DNA of 64,000 nucleotides from Cycas panzhihuaensis. Its lineage: Eukaryota > Cycadophyta. Shown here in pieces: positions 1 to 11,581 of this stretch. Numbering within the stretch: position 1 is the first letter of the stretch; the number at the start of each line of letters is the position of its first letter. A program made the translations under genes and the position numbers. The stretch is taken from positions 99,517,741 through 99,581,740 of the forward strand of contig CM041465.1 in NCBI GenBank assembly GCA_023213395.1, in the 5' to 3' direction. The notes under the pieces are model-generated. The model saw only the letters and a list, made by a program, of their open reading frames with translations, ran no database searches and had not been told where the DNA came from.

Positions 1-396
1 AATCCAGCATGCATGTGGACAAAGGCAAACAAACATCAATGGGTAAAGATCCAAGAACGAGGTGCTAGGAGCTCAAGGTCGAGGCATGAACATATCATAC
101 GGACCAAAAAGGGACTTGAGGTGGTGTGGAGACTACGCGGAGGGTCGTATAATGCCATGGGGATACCTACCTTATGGAAAGGTAGGTCCCGTTGGGTCAT
201 TATAGGCTCACAATACGGCAAGAAGAATGAACATGCAACAAATGTAAAGTAGTCACGCAAATGAAGTAAGCAGTCATGCAATGATGCAACACTTTTGTCA
301 AGATTTCCAACGAAATAGTGAAAGTGAAAAGGGAGAAGCATACCTGAGCTTACCTGATTCGACCTATCCGTATCCATTCCCAGTAGTTGGGAAACA
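1..396 (-). repeat. Partial 3' LTR of element E1, cut by the window edge
   Basis: This stretch matches the high-coordinate ends of the full LTRs at 26081-28822 and 44808-47574 and the partial one ending at 35884. It holds the minus-strand beginning of the LTR (U3), which starts TGTTTCCC at 396. The terminal TG sits directly beside a purine-rich tract, as expected for a 3' LTR. The rest of this LTR lies left of position 1. Open frames inside it are not shared between copies and are not counted as genes. Confidence 0.85.
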
Positions 397-416
397 CTAC
401 CCCCTTGGCAGCAGAG
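397..416 (-). promoter_or_regulatory. Polypurine tract of E1
   Basis: On the minus strand the bases just before the LTR read AAGGGGGTAG followed by TG, the usual arrangement of a plus-strand-priming polypurine tract next to a 3' LTR. The same tract occurs at 35885-35902 in E4; in E2 it is degraded. Confidence 0.7.
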
Positions 417-780
417 CCTCACCGCTTGGAAGCACAATGAGATGGTGAATGCTGGCAACACAATTGTCAGTAGTACATGTGTATGTATATATATATATAT
501 ATAAATCATGATTATAACAGGAGACGAGGGTGCTGGTGAGTGTTGTGGCAGAATGCATAGATATGAGGATAGACTTGGAGATGACGTAGGGGCTGCCTAT
601 GTGCTACCCAAGAATCGATCAGAGGCTAGAAGGATAAGGGGGCTGCCCCCATCGTGAAAATGCAAAGAGATGCATGATGATGTTAGGTTAAAGAGATAAA
701 TAAACAAACATGGTAGTCACCATAGTTTAACCTCATTAGTGGCTAACTTTTGGAGGTGCGAACAGATCGTAGGGTAATGC
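417..780. other. Untranslated spacer between 3' LTR and RNase H ORF (E1)
   Basis: No coding frame is shared with the matching parts of E2 (10100-10440) and E4 (35903-36254). It contains a short TA run near 488-502 and an imperfect inverted repeat centred on CAATTG near 460, both also seen in E4. Confidence 0.5.
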
Positions 781-1432
781 GCATGATGGCCTAGGACTTG
801 GGTGACAGAGCGACCGGGCAAGTCTCAGGGATGGTCAGCAAGAAGAGAAAGGTGATGCTAAAGGATGAGGCAAACGAGACTATCTACCTCAACATTAAGG
901 GCCTGAGGAATGTGTCAGATGTCGACAGACTAGAAACATGTCAAAAGGGATTAGGCGGTCGAAGCGAGGGCTCTCAAGTGAGGGTATCGTACCTAGTAAA
1001 CTTAGGTGAGATGGGACACCACCACCTGGGAGTCGTAGAGAAGAACAATAGATCCTCAATGATGACTGTGTACTCAGCTTCGTTATTGGTGGCCTTGGGG
1101 AGGAAGATTTCAAAGCACAGGAAATCATGTTCGAAAGAGCTATGAAGAATCCAAGTAGCAGTAGAAGTTCCAGGATTACCGTAGCTTCTGCCATCAGTAA
1201 AAATGAAGAGAGACATAGATGAGAACAGAAAATGCATCTTGGTAGAGGAAATGTATGATAATATAAGAGTCAGAGCAAGAGAGACTTGTATGGAAAGCAA
1301 TAAATGGCTATAAAGGGTAGGAGGACCTAACAATGAGGCTACCCAAGGATAAGAGCAGACGATCTGGCCACTGGCTGAGAGTGGGCAGCAAAAAGAGCAT
1401 CCCAGGGCGCCAAAGGTTATTTTAGAAAGCAA
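781..1432 (-). pseudogene. Detached RNase H-like ORF (RVT_3/archaeal-type), broken, E1
   Basis: Minus-strand translation gives an RNase H fold signature: FTDGRSYGNPG from about 1201 downward, then ATNNEAEY, the first Asp and the Glu of the active site. The next part, which in E4 carries the DS motif, is shifted out of frame because about 31 bases present in E4 are missing near 1058. A likely start is the Met five residues before FTD (1216). The ORF lies outside pol, between the opposite-strand PMD gene and the 3' LTR. Similarity to the RNase H of plant Tat-lineage elements or of LINEs is known of the family; which one it came from is not decided here. Confidence 0.7.
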
Positions 1433-1759
1433 AGAATGACTCTGAAAAGAGGGAGCATTCCTTTTAGAGGCCCTGGGAGTAGGAATGAGCTACAAAAACA
1501 GGTCCAGGGTGGAAAAACGAGCCAAACGAGTATAAACTCAGGCATGCACGAGAGTGACGTATAAAATGAGACAAAAGGGGCCCTTACGAAAGATGCATTG
1601 GCAGGGTGCTATAAATGCATCTATAAGAAGGAGCGACATGAAGGCTATAGGATTACAATGAGAGACAGGGCCAGAAGGCAAAGATGATTGGGGGTAAGAG
1701 ATGATCCAAAGGGCTATCACGAGGGCGAAAATGGAGAGAGTGCCCATCGGGATCCCTGC

Positions 1760-1768
1760 CTATATAAG
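1760..1768 (+). promoter_or_regulatory. TATA box of the opposite-strand PMD gene (E1)
   Basis: The plus strand reads GCCTATATAAGGAAAA. The same box occurs at the same place in E2 (11414) and E4 (37273), about 160 bases before the first-exon ATG. Its retention in copies that differ elsewhere suggests a real core promoter for plus-strand transcription. Confidence 0.65.
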
Positions 1769-1927
1769 GAAAATCGATGAAAACAAGATTCATTTTCACG
1801 GGCTCTCGAGCAAATCCAGAGCCATTCCCTTATGCAGCGGAGCGCTACCAAACTTCAGAGGCACGCGAAGGGAGATCAGACCATGGGATCAGAGCTAGAG
1901 GACAGCCATCAGGACCATAGAGATGAG

Positions 1928-4274
1928 ATGACGAGCGCTAGGCCAGATCCGGTGAGTGGATCCTAGAAAACCTACCCCATCTCGTGGTTTCAAGTTTATT
2001 GCTTTTTATCGATTTTTATATAAGTTTTAGGCCCCATAAGGGTGAAAAATGACCTCTCGGGGTCCAAATTAGACCCAGAGAGAGGCGAGACTAGGGCATT
2101 AGGCAGCCCTGGTCCCTATGGGCCCCACTGGGCCCACCAAAAGGAATTCTTTTAGGTTTTTTGGAAGGAAAATCCCCCCTTTTAGGGGGGTGCCATTCAC
2201 ACCGCGGTAAAGATCGCAGTGCAATGATCTTTACTGTAGGGCCTCAATCGCCACGGGACCGAAGTGAAACTCTGTGGTACCATGAAGTATGGTGTGGTGT
2301 GAAGGCAGAACTACAAAAAAAAGAAGATAGAGGCCTAAGGGGCCCTAAATCTTGATCAGATGAAGCTGAAGGATAGTCCAGGGGACAGAGAGCGAGTGTA
2401 GGTCAAGTTCTGATTTGTTCCATGGTGCTCGTAGGCTATGATCACGGTAGAGAACTCTGAAAACATAGGTATAGCTATGTTGAGTTTTATTGAGATGATG
2501 ACCAGGGAGGACAAGGTCATGAGGACACCTCAGTACATGTTAGACTGGTGGCTATTGATTGACATTGTGTCGCATTGGGACCGGAGGAGGCACGTCTTCC
2601 ACCTACCCCAGGTGGGAGACATATCAGTGACGCCTGGGGATATCCAGAGGATACTGGGATTACCAGCGACTAGGAGGCCGGTGGCACTAGGAGCGTTGCC
2701 CAGCAATGAGGCATCACATAGGGAGGCAGTGACATTTTTCACAGGTTTGGATAGATGGGAGAGGCGAGGGATTCCTCTCCAGACCATGGTCATATTAGGA
2801 ATTCCTTGAGTAAGGAAATTAATCACACTATGTATTCTGTTCTAGATCTCCCAGAAATAGAACTATAGAGACATACCAAGATGATGGATGGATATGGTGC
2901 ACTGGAGTGAGGTAGGAGAGCAGATGGACTGGGCCACCCTGATAGTAGTGAATCTTATCGCACAGCTAGACGCCATCAGGGTAGCGGGCAAAGGAGGACT
3001 CTCATACAGTACACTATTGTAGTGTTGGTTCTTCGACCACTTTGGAGCAGTGGCGCCAGTGGGGGGACCACACCTTATTGTAGAGTGGGCCTCGATGGTA
3101 CATAGGTGGCAGACTAGGCTAAGAGGGACTGAGGACCAAGCACACGTCTATCGCTCAGTATAGGCCACATCATTAGACCTCCTCACCATGACAGATTATA
3201 TAGTAGACCCGTACAGGGCAGTGAGGTGGGATAGTGATGATGAGGCAGGAGGAGCAGGAGTGCCCCCAGGAGATGATGAGGGCGGTGATGGGTTCAGCCC
3301 ATCATGAGCTGCAGGAGAGGCAGGTCCATCTGGGGCTACAGGAAAAGAGGCAGGCCCATTAGGAGCTATAGAGGAGAGAGGTCCAATGACCCAGGCCCGG
3401 AGGCTACGGATCGTCAGGAAATCCAAAGAGGTTGTAGCAGGACTAGCCACTGAAAGGAGGGACACTGTAGGAGCTGAGGTCGTGGCAGAGGAGATACCAG
3501 AGGAGGAGGTACCAGTAGCTGGCGGAGTGCCAAGTTGAGGAGCCGGCAATCACACCAAGTGAGACATGACCATTTCCTATCGTCATTTGATTACTAGATA
3601 TATACATGGTTTAATTTTGGTTGGATATCCATATAGACATGGACCGATATATGGCATGTTGGATTACAGGTATGGTAGATATCCAGAGGCAAGTGGAGGT
3701 AGTAGTCTGAGATATATTCCATTGGGTCTATGCAGAGGAACAACCTCCCATCCAGGTAGGAGATGAGCCTAGATCGGTAGGCGGTCACACAGCATCATTC
3801 GCCCCATTGATATGGGTGAGGGATATATGGGTGGAAGAGTCCCAGGAATATGAAGCACGTGCGGGATGATAGTAGGCTGAGATGGATGCCATCCGAGCTA
3901 AGAGGGATGCCCTATAGGTGCAAATGTAGGCACTCGAGGCTCAAGGAGGAGCCGGAAGGGATATGGGGAGCTATATCCGAGTGATAGTTGTGGAGGAGCA
4001 ACTCTGGGGGATGGAGGAGAGGCTTTGCCTCATAGAGATGGAGCAGGATCATATCTAGGTGCAATACGATCAACTGGTGGAGGACATGGCATTGAGGTCA
4101 GCGCAGAGTAGGACATAGACTCATATGCTAGCAGCGACCTCGAGGAGGCCACGAGATGAGGGGAGTGAGATAGGGAGCTCGCAAAGACTTAGGAGGAGTC
4201 TCAGAGGGATGTGGTCCCCAGGAGAGGGATCACACCGACCAGGAGATGATGCCCTAAGAGCAGGGCAACAGTAG
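1928..4274 (+). pseudogene. Opposite-strand plant mobile domain (PMD) gene, decayed, E1
   Basis: Proposed exons are 1928-1951, 2435-3558 and 3670-4274. Exon 1 is eight codons starting MTSARPDP; its donor is CCG|GTGAGT and the acceptor is CGTAG|GCT, joining in frame to the PMD exon. The PMD exon shows VSHWDRRRHVFHLPQVGD, then a GDIQRILGLPATRRPV segment, the classic PMD core (HTFHLP...LLGLP..GRPV in relatives). It continues to CWFFDHF and a WQTRLRGTEDQ segment, then an acidic/Pro/Gly-rich linker and a charged heptad-like tail in exon 3. Several in-frame stops and a 17-base loss at the end of exon 2, relative to E4, break it. PMD proteins (MAIN/MAIL family) are plant nuclear factors often carried by transposons. 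Confidence 0.8.
1952..2434 (+). other. Intron 1 of the E1 PMD gene
   Basis: It runs from GTGAGT to CGTAG. E2 has an intron of similar length at 11606-12061. Inside lies a cluster of GGTACCAT-type motifs and near-palindromes around 2200-2290 that resembles the short repeats in the LTR U3 regions. Confidence 0.55.
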
Positions 4275-4980
4275 GATAGGGTATATGTATTTGATTTTGA
4301 TAGGGAAAAGCACGGTCCTCCAGGGTGTCACCATATATAGTCACATGATTATACCCCCCCTACAAGGACACCTGCTTCCCATAGATGATGTACCATACCA
4401 TATATATAATATGACACATGATTTTGATGTGTATATATATATATAGACGGGGTGATTAGTACCCCATTTTGACACATGATGACGTGTATCATAATGTGTG
4501 ATGGATGATATGTATATTTTGTTTACATGTTTATGTGATGAGGGTGCACGGATGCACGAGGATATGTGTGGTTGCATTTTGAGCTGATTACTATATGAGG
4601 TTTATGTTATGATTTTATTTAAGTTGTGTATATTTCCTTTCATGCAGGGCCAGATACCTAATAGGAGCACACACGATCACCTAGAGTAGAGGTGATAGAC
4701 ATATGTAGGGTTAAGAAATAGGGCGACACGCATGTCCACATATGAGCATAGCGAGATATGCAAAGAAAATACCTAGCAAGAGGGGAGTGATAATACTCTA
4801 GAGCGTCGTCCTAACTGGGGGATGCCCAAATAGGAGGACAAGGTCCTAAGGAGAATGGGAATGAGGGTTCCATGGGAAGAACTAGAAAGAAATGAAAGGG
4901 GCCATCATAAGCCATCATTCTACCCGTGGCTAAGAGGAATGGGAACGAACTTAAGATTGTAGTTTAGGCTCATTTCAGAG
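4275..4980. other. Spacer where the PMD gene and pol converge (E1)
   Basis: There is no coding frame common to the copies. It holds a TA run of about seven units at 4432-4445 and just after it the small inverted repeat GGGGT...ACCCC (4449-4466), present also in E2 and E4. The 3' ends of the plus-strand gene and of minus-strand pol meet here. Confidence 0.5.
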
Positions 4981-5374
4981 CATGAATAAGGTGATGAGGA
5001 GGTCACGAGTAGAATTTCTTAAGGAATTTCCCATTAACAGCTTTTTCAAACTCAAGGCCCTCCAAGGTGGTGATCCTATAGGCTCCATTACCGAGGCTCT
5101 CGATGACGACAAAAGGGCCAACGCATTTGGGCCTGAATTTGGCAAAGCGGTCATGAAGATACTCCAATTTGAGGACGTGGTCCTCGGGAAGTAAAGGACG
5201 AGAACGAAGATGTTTATTGTAGGTCCTTTGTGAGTGAGCTTTAGATGTTAGGTTAGCCTGGTAGGTGGCTAAGTGTCTCTCATCCAAAGCTTCAAGGTCT
5301 AGGAGGCAAGCCTGACAGATTGACTCCTCATCGATGAGACCTCGAAGGGAAACTCGTAGAGAGGAAATCTCCAC
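4981..5374 (-). pseudogene. C-terminal remnant of pol (integrase end), E1
   Basis: Minus translation shows the typical tail of Ty3 integrase, including SSLRVSLRG, LLDLEALDERH, RPLLPEDHVLKLE and VGPFVVIESLGNGAYRI, ending GKFLKKFYS. The catalytic core is absent: just upstream the frame runs directly into the acidic linker that normally precedes RT. The joint near 5371-5378 is in frame apart from a TAA and is identical in E4 (near 40899). About 2.6 kb of RT, RNase H and integrase is lost compared with E2. Confidence 0.8.
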
Positions 5375-7407
5375 TTAGTTAGGTATGGAGCCCACTAAGT
5401 GCTCAAGCAAGGCTTCATCATCTTCAAAGTAATCCACCCGATGGATGACCTTACTTTGAATAGATGAAGTGCTGGAGGAAGTAGGAACAACAGGACTATG
5501 ATGGTCACCAGGCTGTCCAACTCCCTCAGAAGACTCCATGAGAGAGTCAGGGAGAGGCTCCTCAGAAGGAGCAAAAGGTAGCTCCTCAAAACCATCACTT
5601 ACAGGGGGCGATGAAGAGGAAGAACCAGTGACGGGTGAGTCAATGCATGCAATGATATGTGATACAGGGGGGTGACTAGTCTCACCAATGAAAGGAGTTT
5701 TAGGTCGGGACCTAGAACGAGATAGGTGCATCCCACTAGTGCAGAGGAAAGAAATGGGGTGAAGATAGGCCTCATCCTCATCATGGGACTCATCATCACT
5801 AAACGAGGCTAGGTACCCATAGCTCCCAACACTGATAGGAGCGAAATGTGTGAGACTAGAGGAAGAAGATGTGGGATCTTCTTCAATATAAGATGGATCA
5901 GGTATGTCAATAGAGCAAGCTGAGGTGTGAGTAGAAGGGCCTTGGCTCGCTTAGTTAATCAGACGAGTTTGCTTAATAGGTGGGTGTTCGTTGGAAACAA
6001 CCCTCATCCGTCCATCGTGGATAAATTTAAGTTACCCCTAATGGGTTGAACACATGGCTCCCATCTGATCAAGCCATGGTCAACCCAAGAGAAGATTGTA
6101 GTCAACATCAAGTCTAGGACTACAATGTCAGCAAGGACAATCTTGCCCTCAAGATTGAGTGGGATCGAAATGGATTCTAATGGAGTCTTTTTACTACTAT
6201 CATAGCCTTGGCATCACCATAGAATAGGTTCCAAGGTAGAAATACTAAGCTCTTGCATAACACACAAGGGCATGGCATTCACGAAAGAACCATTGTTGAC
6301 AACGGTTCTTCGCAGGGTGTGGTCAGGTGTGTTAATGGTGATGGTGAATAGGAAGTTCCATTAGCGTTCCCTTTCACACACAGGGGGAAGGTCTTTAGGG
6401 TCAAAAGAGATGACAGGCTTATGGCTTTGGGTAACACCCAAAGCGTGGATGGGCACGTCATTCGATCCTAAAGCTTCCAAAAAGAAAGTCCATTGTTTGG
6501 GACAACTCCTCAAAACATCCATCAAGGACATTCCCACAGCGACAGTATAGAGTTCGTTAATGATAGAGAAAGGCTTAGCCTTCATAGTAGGTTGGATAAT
6601 CGCCCTTCAAAAATCGTAATGACCAGGACGCATAAGAATGGCCTTAGGAAAAAGTGGTACTTTTGGAGGGGGGTTCTTTGAAAGAGGATCAGAGTGTGGG
6701 ATACTAGAAGAAGCGTTAACTGCCTCTTTAGCGGCTTGAGACCGAGTAAGGGCGTATAGGGGAGTAGCCTTAACCATTTAGATTACCTTCTTTCCCTTAT
6801 TCCGGGACTGCGAAGGTGAAGGAGTACGTCGGTAAGAGGAATGCGAAGAAGAAGACGAATCCTGGGCGCCCTTCCCTTTATCGCGGGAAGGACAGGAATT
6901 CCGTGATCTTCCCCAGTTTCAGTTGTTTTTGGGCTAAGTATTATGATCACGTTCCCCATGTTTAAGGAACGGATCCTTGTGGACTGGTTGGTCTAAGTTG
7001 GGCCTTTAGGCCCACTTAGGGGATGAGTCACGTCAAGGGGCATCCTTAGGATGCTGAGCCCTACAATGTGAGTCATCATGGAAACACTCCCCGTGAATGG
7101 AACACCACTTCTTCTCAAGTGAGGAATCAGGTTTCCTCACTTGAGATGACTAGGTGTTACCATTCCTAGGGAGGGAAGCTTGAGTAGCTTGTTGTATTTG
7201 TTTGTTAGAAGTAGGTGATGAAGGAGCTTGCAGTTTAAGTTCCTTCATTATACATTCGAATGAACGTATAGCGGATGTAAGCGGATCTAGGGTCTTCTCA
7301 ATTGGATGAGAAGAAGACTTAGAAGATTGTTGTAGTTTGGTTTCTTTAGTTAGAGGTGGTGCCTCACGTTGTTGTGAGGGATTGAGGGGCTTCTTGAATC
7401 CATCCTG
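5375..7407 (-). pseudogene. gag C-terminus, zinc knuckle, protease and linker of E1
   Basis: Order on the minus strand: a proline/serine-rich gag tail (7150-7400), a zinc knuckle of spacing C-x2-H-x4-H-x4-C (HGECFHDDSHC, near 7090), a basic stretch, a retropepsin-like segment near 6290 with DNGS, and an Asp/Glu/Ser-rich linker (5375-6000) ending EHLVGSIPN. The gag N-terminal half continues at 24214 because E2 is inserted at 7413. Several stops and shifts are present. Confidence 0.75.
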
Positions 7408-7412
7408 GATCT
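7408..7412. repeat. Target-site duplication GATCT, left side of E2
   Basis: GATCT here is repeated at 24209-24213. Removing E2 and one GATCT restores the gag sequence seen uninterrupted in E4 (CTGGATCTTAATAACC near 42937). This fixes both E2 borders. Confidence 0.85.
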
Positions 7413-10085
7413 TGGACATGTGTCTATAGGATAGCCACCTAACTAAATAGGTATGATAAGAGCGGGTGATAATATGATCCAGAAAGAGACTTATAAGTAG
7501 GGTAATTACCATGCAGGGTGCCCCATGCATTGGAGTACGAGTTCAGGACCTGCAATGGAATAAAGCTACCAAAGGGTGATCCCGCCACTTCAAACAAGAG
7601 GTGAGGAGGCGTAGGGTTAGCCTGGGTTGACCTAAGGGAAGGATCCTCCCACCCTTGGATGACCAGAAGGGACGAAAAGGAACCTTCAAGGGTTTCCCTA
7701 GAAGAACGGGAAACGAGGAGGGATAGGCAAGTAAGCGGCCTATGAACAGGGTCACTTTGGTTGCCCAGTGAAGCGGTGAACCAAGGGGAAATGAGAGGGA
7801 TGACCGAAGAAGGTGGGTCAAGGTATACCTAAGTAAACTAACCAAATACAGAAAGGACAAAGGGAAAAGGAAGCTTGCATGGCAAAAGAGGGAAAAGGTG
7901 AAAGGGGCGGTTCTTAAGACCTTTTCCTATGAGTAAAGAAGATGCATGTGATAAAACAAATAAAGCATAGACCCAAAGTAAAGTTAAATTCCTCTTTTGA
8001 TTTCCAATGAGTTAATTACAACTTACATAAAGGAAATTCAAAAGGAAAGAGTAGTAGGGTGGAGCAAAGCATGTACCCAGATCGGAAGCATGCTGTGATG
8101 ATAGCACTCCCAAGGGGCACCCAAAACCACTCCACAAGGTGCAACGGTCCCCGGAAAAATACTAAAGTACAAAACCAAGGAAAGAAAGAAACCAAACACT
8201 AGTAATAAATGAAGTATGAAAGTACAACATGCATAAGAGTACTTACCAGCAACGGGATGAGCGAAAAAGACCCTTTGCGCTCTCCAAGTACCTACAAGTA
8301 AATGGCAACCTCCTCCTTTCTGGAGAAAGGGTACTAACATGCAATGACAAGATCCTAGCAATACATGTCTATGTAATACAAATATAAACTTAAACATGTA
8401 TGTGTTAGCATCAATACAATGATCATAATATGTAAAGGAGGACAACCAAAGCAAAAGGAAAGTAACCGGTAAGCCTCACAGTGGCCCACCTCCCACAAAG
8501 AACAACCCCAACCTCCCCCAAGGCCATAAGGTAGCGAGGGTAAGGCCAAGAAGGATGGCTAAAAATAGTAGCAAGGGAGTTGAGAAGCACCAAAGAAGAC
8601 CTATGGCAAGCTGGGGTGCTATGAAGAGCAAACCGGGCTACTGGGAAGAGAGTTGGGCAAAGAACAAGCGGTCAGGACTTATGTGAGTCACCTGGACCTA
8701 AGCCTAAGCCCTCAAACTAGCACTATAGCATGTGACAGTGCTGATTTCAGCGGCTAAGGAAGGGCCAACAAACCCTTATTTGAGTGCCAAGGACAACACC
8801 AGGCAAGAGGGAAGGTTTTGGGGGCTTAAAGCTGCTTGAGGAGCATGGAAGGTGATGCAGAATCCACCCAGCTCTCTCCCAAACCCTATGTCAACCCTCT
8901 ATGCCACTGCCTTGAGTAATAAACACAGGCAAGGAGGCACTATAACAGGAGTAAAATAGTCAAATATAAAGAAGAAAGTAATCCTCACAAAGACAAGTAA
9001 GGAGACAAGCAAGATAGGGCATCAATTGCATAAGGAAAATAACTCAAATCAATGAATACCTAAGAGGAAGAGGAGAGGTGCTTGCCTCAGCCAAGGGCTG
9101 GTAAGGAGAGGCTGAGAAATCAGCCCAAAAACTGTGGTGTAGTAGGTTTAGGACCCTGCTAATGGAGTTGGAGGGAGAACACCTGCACTTGGAACGCTTG
9201 ATGGCTGCCCGGGGTAAGAATCCACTGAAATCTCTCCAAGGGGCCTTCTTCAAGGTGTGTAAGGGGCTGGGAAGATGTCCTGGCCACACCAAAGGAGAGC
9301 TGGGCACTGGAGGAGAGACGCAGTCCCAGAAAGCAGAGAGGGCAGCAGAGAATAGTAGAGCACAGCGTGGTTTCCTTGAGGAGCAATCCAAAAGGTAAGC
9401 CAAAAAGTTCTAAAAAATGAGTAAATCATGACTTAAGTACCCAACCCAAACCCTAAAGTAAGTGATTAGGGCACGGCTAGCAGTGAGTTAAGTTGTGAGA
9501 CATGTGGCAGTTTTGCAATAAATACGAAATTGCCATGGCAGATTTTAAAAAATAAGTTGGAACAGTCATCCCGCCGCAAAATCCATAGTACCATGAATAT
9601 TTTGGCGGTACCATGAAAATCGCGGCGGTATTTTCCCAGAGGCAAAACCAGGCCCGACCAACTAGTCTAGGCTGAGGGCAAATGACAAAAAGGGCCAATA
9701 GGGGGCTGAGACACCTACCTGAGGGTAAACAAGCCAACAAACGCGTCTAAAAAGAGTAAAAATAGGATTCGACGATGTGGCAAGTTAACCAAATAATGAC
9801 GGGTCATCACATGGGCAGAGGTGGTGCAAGCCAAGTGGATCCTGGAGTAAGGAGGGTAGAATGCGGGAAGTGGAATGACCACTAGTGTGCTACACTTACA
9901 AGGAGTGTGCCCCTACTATAGTCATCATAGGCTAAAATAAGTATAGAGGAAGGCAAAGTCATCTACAAGGCCACAAACATGCAGACATGCAAGCAAACAC
10001 TTATCAAAAGAAAGCGATGATAAGGTGAGAAACATACCTGCACTTACCTCGAAGCCGCACTGATCCATTCCCTAAGCCAAGAAAA
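7413..10085 (-). repeat. 3' LTR of E2
   Basis: Begins TGGACATG on the plus strand and aligns throughout with 21510-24208. The outer end next to the internal region (near 10085) is degraded, so its terminal CA is not visible. A short deletion near 8150 removed the conserved AG|GTAAG motif that the other LTRs keep. Long hydrophobic open frames here are in different frames from those of the sister LTRs. Confidence 0.88.
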
Positions 10086-10439
10086 TCGCCTTAGCAGCAG
10101 AGCCTCGCCGCTCAGAAGCCTGGTGCAATGGCGACTACTGGCAACACAATTGTTAGTAGCAGATGTGTATATAGATATATCAATCAAGATCATAACAGTA
10201 GGCAAGGGTGCCGACGAGTGTCGTGGCAGAATACGTGGATACAAAAGTAGCGGTGGAGACAACATAGGGGCTACCTATGAGCCACCTGAGAATTGACTGG
10301 AAGAACGAGAAAGGTGAGGGGGTTTCCCCCACCACAAAAGGTGTAGAAAGATGTGCATAATCAAGTGAAATATCAAGCAAAGGGTAGGCGCCATAGTTTT
10401 ACCTCATTAGCAGCCAAGTTTCGAAGGTTTGAACGGGTC
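10086..10439. other. Degraded polypurine tract and spacer of E2
   Basis: The place of the purine tract (about 10086-10100) has lost its run of Gs. The rest matches the spacers at 417-780 and 35903-36254 and has no coding frame of its own apart from the tail of the RNase H ORF. A short GGGGGTTTCCCCC palindrome lies at about 10318-10330. Confidence 0.5.
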
Positions 10440-11015
10440 GCAAAGCAAGGCTTGGGCGATAGGAGGGCCAGACAAGCCTCAGGGATGGTCAGCAAGGAGA
10501 GGGAGGCACCGCTCAAGGATGAGGTGAATGAAACTATTTACCTCAATGTTGAGGGCCCAAGGGATATGCTAGATATCGACAGAAGAGAAGCGGGCCAGGA
10601 GAGATCTGGCGGTAGAAGCAAGAGTCCTCAAGTAGAGGTATCGTACCTGGTAAACTTAAGTGAGATGAGACATCACAACTTGAGAGTCGCAAAGCAAAAC
10701 GATAGATCTGTGATGAAAATGGAGGGTATCAGCAAGGGATTTAATAATGTACCAGATATTCATTCAGTTAGTAGCCTCTGGGAGGAAGATCCTAGAGCAG
10801 AGGAGATCATGTCCAGAAGGGCTACGGAGAATCCATGCAGCGGAAGAAGGTCTAGGATTACCACGGCTTCCGCCGTTGGTAAAGATGTAGATGGACATGG
10901 GTGACACAAAATCCTGGTAGTCAATAGATAATGAAAGAAACACTTGAAAGGCAAGCAGAAAGTGGCCGTGAAGGGCAGGAGGACCTAGCAATGAGGTTAC
11001 CCAGGGCGAGGGCAA
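10440..11015 (-). pseudogene. Detached RNase H-like ORF of E2, first catalytic Asp changed
   Basis: Minus translation gives FTNGGSRGNPRPSSAAW from about 10880, then LPEATN, then after a stop and small shift SIVLLCDSQVV (near 10700) and a tail with the N-x-E-V-N pattern expected at the end of RNase H domains. The first active-site Asp seen in E1 and E4 (FTD) is Asn here, a G-to-A change, so this copy would be inactive even without the stops. A separate ordinary RNase H lies in pol at 16089-16523, so E2 carries two. Confidence 0.7.
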
Positions 11016-11413
11016 GCAGTCCGATCACTGACAGAGAGTGGTCAGAGGAAAAAGCCTCCTGGGGTGCCAAAAGGTTACTTCAGAAAGTGAAACATGCCTT
11101 TGGATGGGGGAGCATTCCCTTTGGGGACCCCAAGAGCGAGAAAGGACTGCGGAAATGGGTCCAGGGTGATGAAACGAGTCAAACGAGTATAAACTCAAGT
11201 ATGCACGGGAGTGGCACGCAAAATGAGACGGAAAGGCCTAGCAAAAAGTGCAAAAATGAGGCACCATAAATGCACCTGTGAGAAAGTGAAAAAGGGTGTC
11301 AAGAGAGCACAACAGGTGACAGGTCCAGAAGGCAAAGATAATCAGGGAAACGAGACGGTCCCAACGACTGTCGCGGGGCCAAAAACGGAAGAAGTGCTCG
11401 TTGGGGCCCTTGC

Positions 11414-11423
11414 CTATATAAGG
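11414..11423 (+). promoter_or_regulatory. TATA box of the E2 PMD gene
   Basis: CTATATAAGG on the plus strand, in the same context as in E1 and E4 (TGCCTATATAAGGAAA), 159 bases before the first-exon ATG at 11582. Confidence 0.65.
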
Positions 11424-11581
11424 AAATTAAACGAAAAATGGATTCATTTTCATTGGCTCTCGTGAGAAACCAGAGCCATTCCCTTACGCAGCGGAGCGCC
11501 GCCCAACTTTGGAGGCATGTAAGGAGAGATCAGACCGTTGGATCAGAGAGTGGAGAGAGCCAGCGGGATCAGCAGGATGAG

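Noticed and set aside
36-509. 157-residue minus-strand frame at the window start
   Set aside because: It runs across the LTR end, the purine tract and a TA repeat (giving Ile-Tyr repeats), and is not kept in E4 beyond the LTR part.
2438-2809. PMD frame as a normal host gene
   Set aside because: It recurs in several copies at the same place inside retroelements and is interrupted by stops.
5371-5378. Shared pol deletion as proof that a deleted subfamily transposed
   Set aside because: E1 and E4 also share flanking DNA, so one duplication explains the shared deletion. Spread by transposition is not shown here.
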